A DNA stretch of 45,862 nt from a virus, in IMG/VR virus record IMGVR_UViG_3300031237_000010, positions 1 to 45,862 of that record; one strand, 5' to 3'. How positions within the stretch are numbered: position 1 is the stretch's first letter; every line of letters starts with the position of its first letter. A model generated the notes under the pieces. It worked only from the letters and a program-made list of their open reading frames with translations, was not told where the DNA came from and did not search any database. This document shows, in pieces, positions 21,878 through 28,978 of the stretch. The position numbers and the translations under genes were made by a program.

Positions 21878-22714
21878 TCAGACCTGGACGATCGTCAGCC
21901 CTTCTTTGTCCGCCCGCTCCTTCGCCTTCCGGAAGTACACGGGATCGAGGATCTGAGCCTCGGTCAGCCGCAGTTCCCGTCCCACCTGACCCGGGATACC
22001 TCCATCTGCCTGTGCTTCGGCGCCCTGTTGCCGCTGGCTGCGAAGGAAGTCCTTGCCTTCACCCGCGGCCCAGCCGCTCATGTGTTCCATGATCGGCATG
22101 TAGGGCGGCCCGCCCTCCTGCTGCGAATACGCGAACCCGGTGGGCCCTTTCGCGAACCACGCCCGGTGCTCCGGGTCGAAGTCGTACAGCGGGCGCAGCA
22201 TCGCGACGATCAGGGGCTTGGCCCCCTTCGCTGCGGGCTTGGTGAACCGGTCGTCCACCTTGAGCGCCGCTGCCGCCTGAAGGATCTGGTTCTCCACCTC
22301 GCTCTCGCGAAGTAGAGCGATCTCCCGGTTGGCCGCTTCCAGCTTCTTCTCCCGCGGCTTCACTTCGCGCTCGAACAGGTCCGTCTTCGCTCGGTTGAGC
22401 TGTTCCTGGAACTGCTCCCCGCTTGCGGTGTTCAGGCCCCAGGTCTTGACCGCCCGGTCCTTGAACTCCGGGTCGTTGAGCAGGTCGTCCGCGGGACGAA
22501 GGCCCTTGAAGGCTTCCATCTCCTTGCGGTGCCGCGCTTCGCGATCGTTGAGCACGCCTTTCGGGACGTACTTCGCGTCCACGTCGGCCTTGGCCAGGTA
22601 GCCAGCCGGCAGCGGGACATCCACTGCCTTGCCATCCACCTCCACGCGAATCGTCGGCGGAGCGCCACCGCCAGCATCGTCCTCTGGCGAGAGGTCCAGC
22701 GTTCGGAACAGCAT
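21878..22714 (-). CDS. Scaffolding protein
   Basis: 278 residues with AGGAGG 5 bases before the ATG. An acidic, Gly-rich start and a small beta motif (TIRVEVDGKAVDVPLPAGYL) are followed by a long charged coiled coil (about 95-150: RAKTDLFEREVKPREKKLEA) and a helical C-terminal hook (TEAQILDPVYFRKAKERADK). Size, position between MuF/portal and coat, and composition fit internal scaffolds that guide coat assembly and then leave. Confidence 0.75.
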   Translation of the reverse strand: MLFRTLDLSPEDDAGGGAPPTIRVEVDGKAVDVPLPAGYLAKADVDAKYVPKGVLNDREARHRKEMEAFKGLRPADDLLNDPEFKDRAVKTWGLNTASGEQFQEQLNRAKTDLFEREVKPREKKLEAANREIALLRESEVENQILQAAAALKVDDRFTKPAAKGAKPLIVAMLRPLYDFDPEHRAWFAKGPTGFAYSQQEGGPPYMPIMEHMSGWAAGEGKDFLRSQRQQGAEAQADGGIPGQVGRELRLTEAQILDPVYFRKAKERADKEGLTIVQV

Positions 22715-22750
22715 TCGAGCCTCCTGAATTACGGGTCAGGGCACCGGGCA

Positions 22751-22763
22751 CCCCCGAAGGGGG
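22751..22763 (-). other. Short hairpin in the 129-bp gap before the scaffold gene
   Basis: CCCCC-GAA-GGGGG is a perfect 5-bp stem with a 3-base loop, not followed by a T tract. The rest of the gap (22715-22843) holds the scaffold ribosome site; a TTGACC occurs on the minus strand but no -10 follows it, so I see no promoter. Confidence 0.4.
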
Positions 22764-22843
22764 AAACAGCGGTCAACTGTGACAGCCACCCGGCAAGCGG
22801 GGGAGTAACTGATTGGCATCGTAGGTGATTGTACGTCCGGGTT

Positions 22844-23980
22844 CTACTGGACCATTCCGGCTACCGCGGCTTGGTTGGCGAGCGCATCCAGCTTGAGCGG
22901 GGAACCCGATCCCGCGGTGGTGACGAACACGTTTCCCACTTGGCGGATGATGCGCTCCCGGTCCTGCGCAATCATCGTGTCGGAGCCCCGGACCTTGGCC
23001 TCTGCGAACGGGAGCACGCGGTCGGGGTCGGGCTTTGGCCGGTCCACTTCCGAGAGAGGTCGGGTCACCGGAACACGTTCGCACCGATCCCACGGGTGAG
23101 GGCTCACCGGGACCTTGGTGACGGGGTAGACCCCTTTCCCGAGTCCATAGAAGTCGGAGTCGGCCAGCGCATCGCATACATCCGGCTCGGTTTGCGTGCC
23201 CCGGTTCGGGGAGAGGGTCCAGCGTACCGCATTGACGAAGGGATCCGCGGCGAACGCCTGTACCTCCGCCTCCCCCCTGGCGTTGTGCACTTCCGAGAAG
23301 GCGATCCGGGCGGCGTTGTGCCGGAGCGTCTTGGCCGACTGCGCGGTGGCGGGGGTGTTCAGGAGTTGGGCCAGGTCCCGGTCCGAGAGACCTTCCGCTC
23401 CCTTCATCGCTTCCGGCAACGTCTCTGCCCCTCGTACATAGGGCCGGAGCCGCTTGGCCAGTTCATCCGGGGACACCCCAGCTGTCATTGCCACGGTGAC
23501 GACCCGCTGCACGTCATCTACCGCGCCATCCGAGTACCGGGACAGCAGGGTCTTCCAAGTAGCGGATCCGGTGCCAAGAGATTCCCACGCGCCCGCCATC
23601 GTGACCTTGGGAACCCGGACCGCGCCCAGCAGGTTGTTCGGGATGTCCGTTGCTCTCGCGACAGCCAGGGTGGCATCGGTCTGGATACCCAGAATGGCAT
23701 CGAAGGAGGTCTGCCGTCCGGTGGAGACGGCAACTTGCAGGAGCTCCCGGAGTCGGACCCGGACCCTGGTCTGAATGATCTGGAGGGCTCTGGCGAGGGC
23801 GGACTGGCGGGCCGATTCCCCTTCCGGAAGCGTCCCGAGCACCCGGGTCAGGTCATCCGCAAAGGTTTCGATGGAGCGGTCAACCCGCCGGAGGGATTCG
23901 ATTGAGAGGGCATGCACCCGGCGCCGGGCGTTGATCTGCGCCTGACGGTAGGGGGAATAGACGGGGTTCCGCCGGGACAC
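22844..23980 (-). CDS. MuF-like minor head protein
   Basis: 378 residues. The N-terminal half is helical. The conserved core is at about 225-310: RIAFSEVHNARGEAEVQAFA, then DVCDALADSDFYGLGKGVYP and VPVSPHPWDRCERVPV, i.e. the C-x(2)-A ... P-x-H-P-x-C/D-x-C pattern of Mu gpF and SPP1 gp7 proteins. A few copies bind portal inside the head and may help genome delivery. It lies directly after the portal gene, as in SPP1 and P22-like heads. Confidence 0.8.
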   Translation of the reverse strand: MSRRNPVYSPYRQAQINARRRVHALSIESLRRVDRSIETFADDLTRVLGTLPEGESARQSALARALQIIQTRVRVRLRELLQVAVSTGRQTSFDAILGIQTDATLAVARATDIPNNLLGAVRVPKVTMAGAWESLGTGSATWKTLLSRYSDGAVDDVQRVVTVAMTAGVSPDELAKRLRPYVRGAETLPEAMKGAEGLSDRDLAQLLNTPATAQSAKTLRHNAARIAFSEVHNARGEAEVQAFAADPFVNAVRWTLSPNRGTQTEPDVCDALADSDFYGLGKGVYPVTKVPVSPHPWDRCERVPVTRPLSEVDRPKPDPDRVLPFAEAKVRGSDTMIAQDRERIIRQVGNVFVTTAGSGSPLKLDALANQAAVAGMVQ

Positions 23981-23984
23981 GGAC

Positions 23985-26030
23985 CTATTCCACTAACTGC
24001 ACAGGCGGCTTTCGTGGACCAGTGGGCGGGGGGTCATCGTTGTCGGCGGCCGGGTTGGGGTTCGGGGTTGTCGGTGTCTTGGTTCCCGCCGAACCCATGA
24101 CCTGCTCGGCCTGTTCCGGTTTGATGTTGAAGAACGCTTGCAACATCTCGACGCCCGTGTCGCGGGGGAGGTCGCCTTTGGTAACCGACGTGACGATGGC
24201 AACCGCAGCCGTAATCTGAGCGCCATTGAGGACCAGATCGACTTCGGTCGCGATGCTGCCCGGTGCGTCGGCGTTCGGAACCTTGGGTGCCGTTGCGTCG
24301 GGCAAGGGTGCCCCCGGATCGAACGCCGGCAGCTCGGCCATCCGCCGGTCCGCTTCCTCTTTCATCTTCGCATTGCTCAACGTCTGCTCGATCAGAACGG
24401 CCAGGAGCTTCTTCTTCTCCCCGTCCGCCATCTGCACTTCTTCCTTCGGGTCAATCAGCCCCATGGCTGCGACCAGCCGCATGGCGATCCGCGCCTTAAC
24501 CTCGGCCGGCGCCACGCCCAGCGACTCGAGGCTCTGCATCAGGTCGCCCATGCGCTTGGCGTCCACCGCGGCCTCGATCTCCCCGTCCACAACCGGGAGT
24601 CCGTCGTAGCGAGCCGAGTCCTTGGACAACTGGATCAGAGCCGACCGCCCTACGGGTACTGGGGTTCCGGTTCCCAGGTACCGGTTCCGCATGGTGTCGA
24701 TGATGGCCGACAGGTCAATGGCGCTGAAGTCGTCCGACCGCTCCACCCGGGCAATACCCCAGGAGTCGGGCGATTCCGACCGCTCGGCCTGCTCCAGCCG
24801 CCAGAGCGCCCCGTTCTCGGCATCATCTACCGCGGCTTTCAGAAGTTGCAGGAAAGCCCCCACACCAGCGGCGACGTCCTGTTTGACCTCGGTGGCGGTC
24901 TTTTCCCGGGCCGAGTCGGCGTACATCTTAAATCCGGATTTCCAGAAGTCCTCGATCTTGGTCTTGAGGACTTCGGAGGCGTTGGCCAGGGCGTCGGTGA
25001 CCGGCGAGATGAACCGATGGGCGCCGCCTACCTCCTTGCCTTCGGGCAGAATGTTCTCGCCTGCCTGGATTTTCTTGAGGAGGTTTCCGAATTGCTCCTC
25101 GCTCTCAGTCCCGATCACCAACTTGACGAAACTGGCCACCCGAATCGCGAAGTCCCGCACACTTTCCTGGTTGAAGATGACCGCGGCTTTCTTGGCCAAG
25201 AGCCACGCCACGTACCGCCGAATGGGGAGCTGCACCGGGAAGATCGGAAGCGTCGGATCCCCGTTCCGATCCACGTAGGCGTAGGAGCCCCGCGATCCCT
25301 CCCCGGTCAGTTGCCGCGGGGTGCCGTCGGCGTCCTTCACCCACCGCGTCCAGCCGTTGATCTGCCAGCGGATGAAGGTCTCCTGCTCCGCTATTCCCTC
25401 ACCGTCCAGGCGAGTCCGGGAATCCCGGCGTTCCTTCATCAGCACATCGATCGGCCCGTTGTGCCCTTCCACCCAGTTCGGGACCGCGGTGGGAGGCACC
25501 AGCTTGACGACATGCCGGCCCTTCACGGTGTCTACCAGCACCCAGTGGAATTGCGTGTTGATGATATCCAGGGTGCAGCGCCGCCAGAGGGTCAGCCACC
25601 CGCACCCCTTCCCGTCCGCATCCATCATCAGGCGGTGGGCGGGGGTGCCTTTCTTGTTAGGGTCGCCGAGCCCGTCATTACCGGACTCTCCGGTCCATAC
25701 CCGGGTGGCGCGGTCCTCAACCGCGAACAGCATCCCGGCCAGGGTGTCGATCAGGGTACCGAGATGCGGGGTGTAGTCCGCGACCTTCACCCGCTCGTTG
25801 AATGCCTTGAGCGGTTCCCCCTGGAAACGCTGCACCAGATAGGTGCGGGCGGTGTTCTCGTCCGCCACTTCCCCCAGGTAGAAGTCACTGACCATCTGCC
25901 ATCGGGGGAGTAGTTTGTCGTACAGGGGATGGGTAACGTCCAGCCAGGAGTCGTTGGATCCAGAGACCGGGGTGAACGCCCCGGCCTGGACCTGTAGCGT
26001 GTCAGACTGACCCGCGAGCAACTGGGTCAC
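23985..26030 (-). CDS. Portal protein
   Basis: 681 residues, GTG start in a GTGA overlap. The beginning HPLYDKLLPRWQMVSDFYLG, then QGEPLKAFNERVKVADYTPH and IDTLAGMLFAVEDR is characteristic of portal families of the SPP1 gp6/DUF4055 type. The wing and stem follow (DFWKSGFKMYADSAREKTAT, VKQDVAAGVGAFLQLLKAAV). The C-terminus (LNGAQITAAVAIVTSVTKGD, then FFNIKPEQAEQVMG) is a common portal ending, followed by a Pro/Asn/Asp-rich tail. It forms the 12-subunit ring through which DNA is packed. Confidence 0.85.
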   Translation of the reverse strand: MTQLLAGQSDTLQVQAGAFTPVSGSNDSWLDVTHPLYDKLLPRWQMVSDFYLGEVADENTARTYLVQRFQGEPLKAFNERVKVADYTPHLGTLIDTLAGMLFAVEDRATRVWTGESGNDGLGDPNKKGTPAHRLMMDADGKGCGWLTLWRRCTLDIINTQFHWVLVDTVKGRHVVKLVPPTAVPNWVEGHNGPIDVLMKERRDSRTRLDGEGIAEQETFIRWQINGWTRWVKDADGTPRQLTGEGSRGSYAYVDRNGDPTLPIFPVQLPIRRYVAWLLAKKAAVIFNQESVRDFAIRVASFVKLVIGTESEEQFGNLLKKIQAGENILPEGKEVGGAHRFISPVTDALANASEVLKTKIEDFWKSGFKMYADSAREKTATEVKQDVAAGVGAFLQLLKAAVDDAENGALWRLEQAERSESPDSWGIARVERSDDFSAIDLSAIIDTMRNRYLGTGTPVPVGRSALIQLSKDSARYDGLPVVDGEIEAAVDAKRMGDLMQSLESLGVAPAEVKARIAMRLVAAMGLIDPKEEVQMADGEKKKLLAVLIEQTLSNAKMKEEADRRMAELPAFDPGAPLPDATAPKVPNADAPGSIATEVDLVLNGAQITAAVAIVTSVTKGDLPRDTGVEMLQAFFNIKPEQAEQVMGSAGTKTPTTPNPNPAADNDDPPPTGPRKPPVQLVE

Positions 26031-26308
26031 GCGACCTCATGGGGGCTGGCCCACTGAGCCCGCAGTTTCACGAACCGCCTGGCCTGACGCCGCGCTGCAC
26101 CCTCGCGCTGGGCGGGTGTCGCGTCGTGACCGTACAAGCCCTTCACTTCGGCGGGGCTCGTACTGAGGTAGCGGACCTCCGAGTCTGTGAGGATCGGCCG
26201 CCCATCCTCGGTAACGTGCACCATGGTACGCCACGGACCGAAGGGTCCCTGCCCGCTGAAGGGCTGGGTATACCAGCCCGTTGGCCCATACTTCGGCTGG
26301 TCGTTCAT
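26027..26308 (-). CDS. Small hypothetical protein upstream of portal
   Basis: 93 residues, coupled to both neighbours by ATGA/GTGA overlaps. Aromatic N-terminal half (YGPTGWYTQPFSGQGPFGPW) and basic C-terminal helix (QREGAARRQARRFVKLRAQW). No family recognised; by position it may be a minor head or assembly protein. Confidence 0.5.
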   Translation of the reverse strand: MNDQPKYGPTGWYTQPFSGQGPFGPWRTMVHVTEDGRPILTDSEVRYLSTSPAEVKGLYGHDATPAQREGAARRQARRFVKLRAQWASPHEVA

Positions 26309-26784
26309 GCGGCCCGGAAGAAGCCGAGGGCATTGACCTGGGCCACGATGTCCGATCCGTCCGGGGTCACCGCGAAGTCATGCATGGTGAGCGGGATGAT
26401 GTTGGCATCCGTCCCCGCGGTGGTGTCCGGGTCGTAGCAGATCAACAGCATCCCCCATGCCCCCCCGGTGGTCTGCACCGCCGTCCAGGTCTGGTCCGGG
26501 ATGTCCACCTCATACCGATCGTTGGTGTCATCCGGCGCCGGCAGCGCGGCAAGCTCCGCCTGGGTGAGCACCTTCCGGGCGTACCCAGTGTTAGTGGCCT
26601 CGTCGTTGGTCGCGGCGAGAATCGCGGCCAGGTCGTCGTAGTCCTTGAGGGTGGCGTGCGACTCCAGTCCCGTCGCCTTCAGAGCCACCACGATCAGGGC
26701 GCTGTTGGCTGGGTCATCACCCTCAACCCGGTTGTAATACTCCACCACGCGACCTTTGGCAATATTGAACACCGAGTCGGCCAC
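26305..26784 (-). CDS. Putative virion protein (upstream of portal)
   Basis: 159 residues. The phrase ANSALIVVALKATGLESHAT followed by LKDYDDLAAILAATNDEATN and TGYARKVLTQAELA is typical of a structural protein that recurs in diverse siphoviruses next to head or tail-fibre genes. The C-terminal half is beta-rich and ends PDGSDIVAQVNALGFFRAA. Its exact place in the virion is not known to me. Confidence 0.6.
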   Translation of the reverse strand: MADSVFNIAKGRVVEYYNRVEGDDPANSALIVVALKATGLESHATLKDYDDLAAILAATNDEATNTGYARKVLTQAELAALPAPDDTNDRYEVDIPDQTWTAVQTTGGAWGMLLICYDPDTTAGTDANIIPLTMHDFAVTPDGSDIVAQVNALGFFRAA

Positions 26785-26805
26785 ACTGATACCCTACTTT
26801 CGTGG

Positions 26806-27189
26806 TTAGGCGAGCTGCGCCTGGTTGACTACTCGATACGTGATCTCTTTCGCCCCCTGGCGGGTTCCGCTGGCCCAGGTCCACCGCACCAGCGCCACAT
26901 GGAACTCCTGGGCCGCGCTCTGGCTGCTGAGCACGTTGTCCAGGTTCCCCAGCACCAGCGTCAGCGTCCCATCGGTTGCCACCGTGCCCCCGTTTGCGTC
27001 CAGTATTGTCTGGGCGTTTCGGCTGTTGATGTAGGTGCCGGGCACCCCCGCCTGGTATAGCGTTAGCGTCACCGTACTTAATTGCACCTTCGGAACCAAG
27101 ACGTCGTCTTGGTCGGTCAGAGGCAGGGTCAGGGTGCAGGCCGTCTGTTCACAGACGGGATCGGTGATCCGTTGCCGGAAGTCGCTCAT
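26806..27189 (-). CDS. Putative virion protein, beta-sandwich (baseplate-upper-like)
   Basis: 127 residues. Strand-rich sequence (TCTLTLPLTDQDDVLVP-like start with STVTLTLYQAGVPGTYINSR, later QEFHVALVRWTWASGTRQGA) resembles the small N-terminal domains found in BppU-like and other phage structural proteins: polar strands, an N-x-R-N/D turn, and W-T-W-A-S-G-T near the end. Part of a group of minor structural genes (26.3-29.0 kb). Confidence 0.6.
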   Translation of the reverse strand: MSDFRQRITDPVCEQTACTLTLPLTDQDDVLVPKVQLSTVTLTLYQAGVPGTYINSRNAQTILDANGGTVATDGTLTLVLGNLDNVLSSQSAAQEFHVALVRWTWASGTRQGAKEITYRVVNQAQLA

Positions 27190-27806
27190 ACGGCAGTAGT
27201 CTCCAGGGCGGCGGGCCGACGCCCCGCCACGGTAAGGGCTGCATCCCGATGGCCGGCGGCGGTGAGGACGACAGGCCGGGCCCCGGAAATGGTCAGGACG
27301 GCGATCCCACCCCGCACCAAGACCACGGCCGATGCGCCACCAGATGCCGTCATGGCGAGGGCTGAGTCGGTTTCCTCCGCGATCCCGATGACCAGTCGCT
27401 TGGCTGGGGTGAACGCTAGGCCCGTGTCGGTCTCGACCGCTTGCCCTACCGCGCCCGCCTTCTGCGCCGTGACCGAGAACCCGGTGTCCGCCTCGACGGC
27501 GACCCCAATGGCCAGCACCTTGGAACTGGTGAACGCAAGCGCGGCATCGGTTTCGCTGGCCTGCCCGACCGCGAACATCTCCTGGGGTGAGATCGAGAGC
27601 CCGGTGTCGGTCTCCGATGCCTGACCAATCGCGGTGATCTTGGTGGAGGTGAAGGCCAGCCCGCTGTCGGCCTCACTCGCCTGACCGATGGCGACCTGTT
27701 TCTGGGCGGTGATCGACAGACCGTCGTCGGTCTCACTCGCTATCCCGATCGCCAGCAACTTTTGGGACGTGTGCGCCGCCTCGAGGAGTGGCCCGAACCA
27801 GCTCAT
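27186..27806 (-). CDS. Repeat protein built of ETDTGL-type units
   Basis: 206 residues. After a short start (MSWFGPLLEAAHTSQKLLAI) come about eight repeats of 17-18 residues of the form A-I-G-x-A-S-E-T-D-x-G-L-x-x-T-x-x-K (residues about 18-155), then a Val/Ala/Gly-rich C-terminus (VVLVRGGIAVLTISGARPVV). The regular spacing suggests a beta-solenoid or stacked strands. The same unit ends the distal tail protein at 13323. It is probably a virion decoration or fibre part. Confidence 0.65.
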   Translation of the reverse strand: MSWFGPLLEAAHTSQKLLAIGIASETDDGLSITAQKQVAIGQASEADSGLAFTSTKITAIGQASETDTGLSISPQEMFAVGQASETDAALAFTSSKVLAIGVAVEADTGFSVTAQKAGAVGQAVETDTGLAFTPAKRLVIGIAEETDSALAMTASGGASAVVLVRGGIAVLTISGARPVVLTAAGHRDAALTVAGRRPAALETTAV

Positions 27807-28151
27807 CTAGGCGACCTTCCGGATCGACCAGAGCACGGTGATGGTGCCGGCCAGAGCGTCGAGCGTGAAGTCCCAGCCGTGCAGCAAGATGTAAGAGTCT
27901 GATACCCACCCGGGCGTGGACTGCACCCCAGCGAGAACCCATTCCTCCACGAGCCGCTGGGTATCCGCAGAGCGCGTCTTCTCGTACAACCGGATCTGCA
28001 AAATGTCCCCCGCCACCATGTCGCTCAGGTCAAGGAACAGCTGAAAGATGCCGTCCGTCGTGTCAGCGGCCGGACCAGCAGCGCCAGTCGTGAGTGACCA
28101 CTCGGTCGTATCGACCGCCTTGGTCCCGGTAACGGCTTCAGAGATCGCCAC
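27807..28151 (-). CDS. Putative virion protein
   Basis: 114 residues. AVTGTKAVDTTEWSLTTGAA, then FQLFLDLSDMVAGDILQIRL and YEKTRSADTQRLVEEWVLAG form a beta-rich sequence that recurs as a structural protein in many unrelated siphoviruses; it ends GTITVLWSIRKVA. It may be a head decoration or fibre-associated protein. It is followed directly by the repeat protein. Confidence 0.65.
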   Translation of the reverse strand: MAISEAVTGTKAVDTTEWSLTTGAAGPAADTTDGIFQLFLDLSDMVAGDILQIRLYEKTRSADTQRLVEEWVLAGVQSTPGWVSDSYILLHGWDFTLDALAGTITVLWSIRKVA

Positions 28152-28159
28152 GGGTCACC

Positions 28160-28978
28160 TCAATAGAAGCAGTAGAATGCCACGTCTTGCGCCTCGGCCG
28201 TGCCCTCGGCCTCGGCCTTGATCTGCAACTGCTCCCCGGCGGCGAGGCTCATAGGGAACGGCGTCGGCGGGAAGGGCCCAGTCACTCGCTCTCCGACCTC
28301 AGAGTTTGTGTACCAGATGGTGCGCTCAGATCCGCCCACGACGAGTTTCCAGTGATAGCCGTTGTTGGTCATGACCGTATCGGCCAAAGTGCCCTGGACC
28401 TGGAGCATCACCGCCCCATAGTTCTTCGCCAGCGTGCTTCCGATGTTGGCGGCGGTGGAATCCGCTCCGGAGTTCCCCGGCGTATGGCTTGTCCCGGTTG
28501 AGGATGCCGCGGCCGTGCCATAGGCATCACAGCCCACGAACATGCGGCCCGGCAGTGCGCTGGTGTTGTAATGGCCGAAGAACAGTAGTACCGCCGTGTC
28601 GCTGGCGATGAGGGCTTGGATCCGCGCAGAGATCTGCGTTCCGCGTGGGATAAAAATGGGGAAAAAGATCGGTGACGGACCTACCAGCACCGAGGTCCGC
28701 CAGCCGCAAAGCCACTCCGGGACGATGATGTTCTCCTGGTTCGGCCCGGTAGCGATGTCCAGCATCATATCCGTTCTGGTGTTCGCTCCCCTCGTCTCCG
28801 CGATACTGATCCAGAACCCGTACATATCGGAGCCGGTGGAGGCGACGACCGTTGACCACGCACCCTTTGAGTGCGGAGTCGCGTGGGCAGTCAGCTGCTG
28901 GCCCCAATTGGATGAGGATGGCGTGGCCGGCAGGTTGTGCTCCCACTGCGTCTGGTAGTTCTTCCTGGTGCCGCGCAT
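28160..28978 (-). CDS. Putative virion protein, beta-rich
   Basis: 272 residues. Segments such as SDMYGFWISIAETRGANTRT, ENIIVPEWLCGWRT and PRGTQISARIQALIASDTAV resemble a phage structural protein family made of two beta-sandwich halves. It ends with AQDVAFYCFY, a surface-like strand. The upstream gene encodes the exported beta-helix protein; the ATG overlaps its stop region (TAATG). Confidence 0.55.
   Translation of the reverse strand: MRGTRKNYQTQWEHNLPATPSSSNWGQQLTAHATPHSKGAWSTVVASTGSDMYGFWISIAETRGANTRTDMMLDIATGPNQENIIVPEWLCGWRTSVLVGPSPIFFPIFIPRGTQISARIQALIASDTAVLLFFGHYNTSALPGRMFVGCDAYGTAAASSTGTSHTPGNSGADSTAANIGSTLAKNYGAVMLQVQGTLADTVMTNNGYHWKLVVGGSERTIWYTNSEVGERVTGPFPPTPFPMSLAAGEQLQIKAEAEGTAEAQDVAFYCFY

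Noticed and set aside
22751-22763. Intrinsic terminator before the scaffold gene
   Set aside because: The hairpin is only 5 bp and is not followed by a T tract on the minus strand.
24138-25913. Long plus-strand open frame of 591 codons
   Set aside because: It lies wholly opposite the portal gene, has a low-complexity Arg/Gly/His-rich translation and no ribosome site; it is a by-product of high GC in the portal gene.
27186-27806. CRISPR array
   Set aside because: The repeats are imperfect, about 54 bp apart and in frame, encoding protein repeats; there are no unique spacers and no cas genes in the window.
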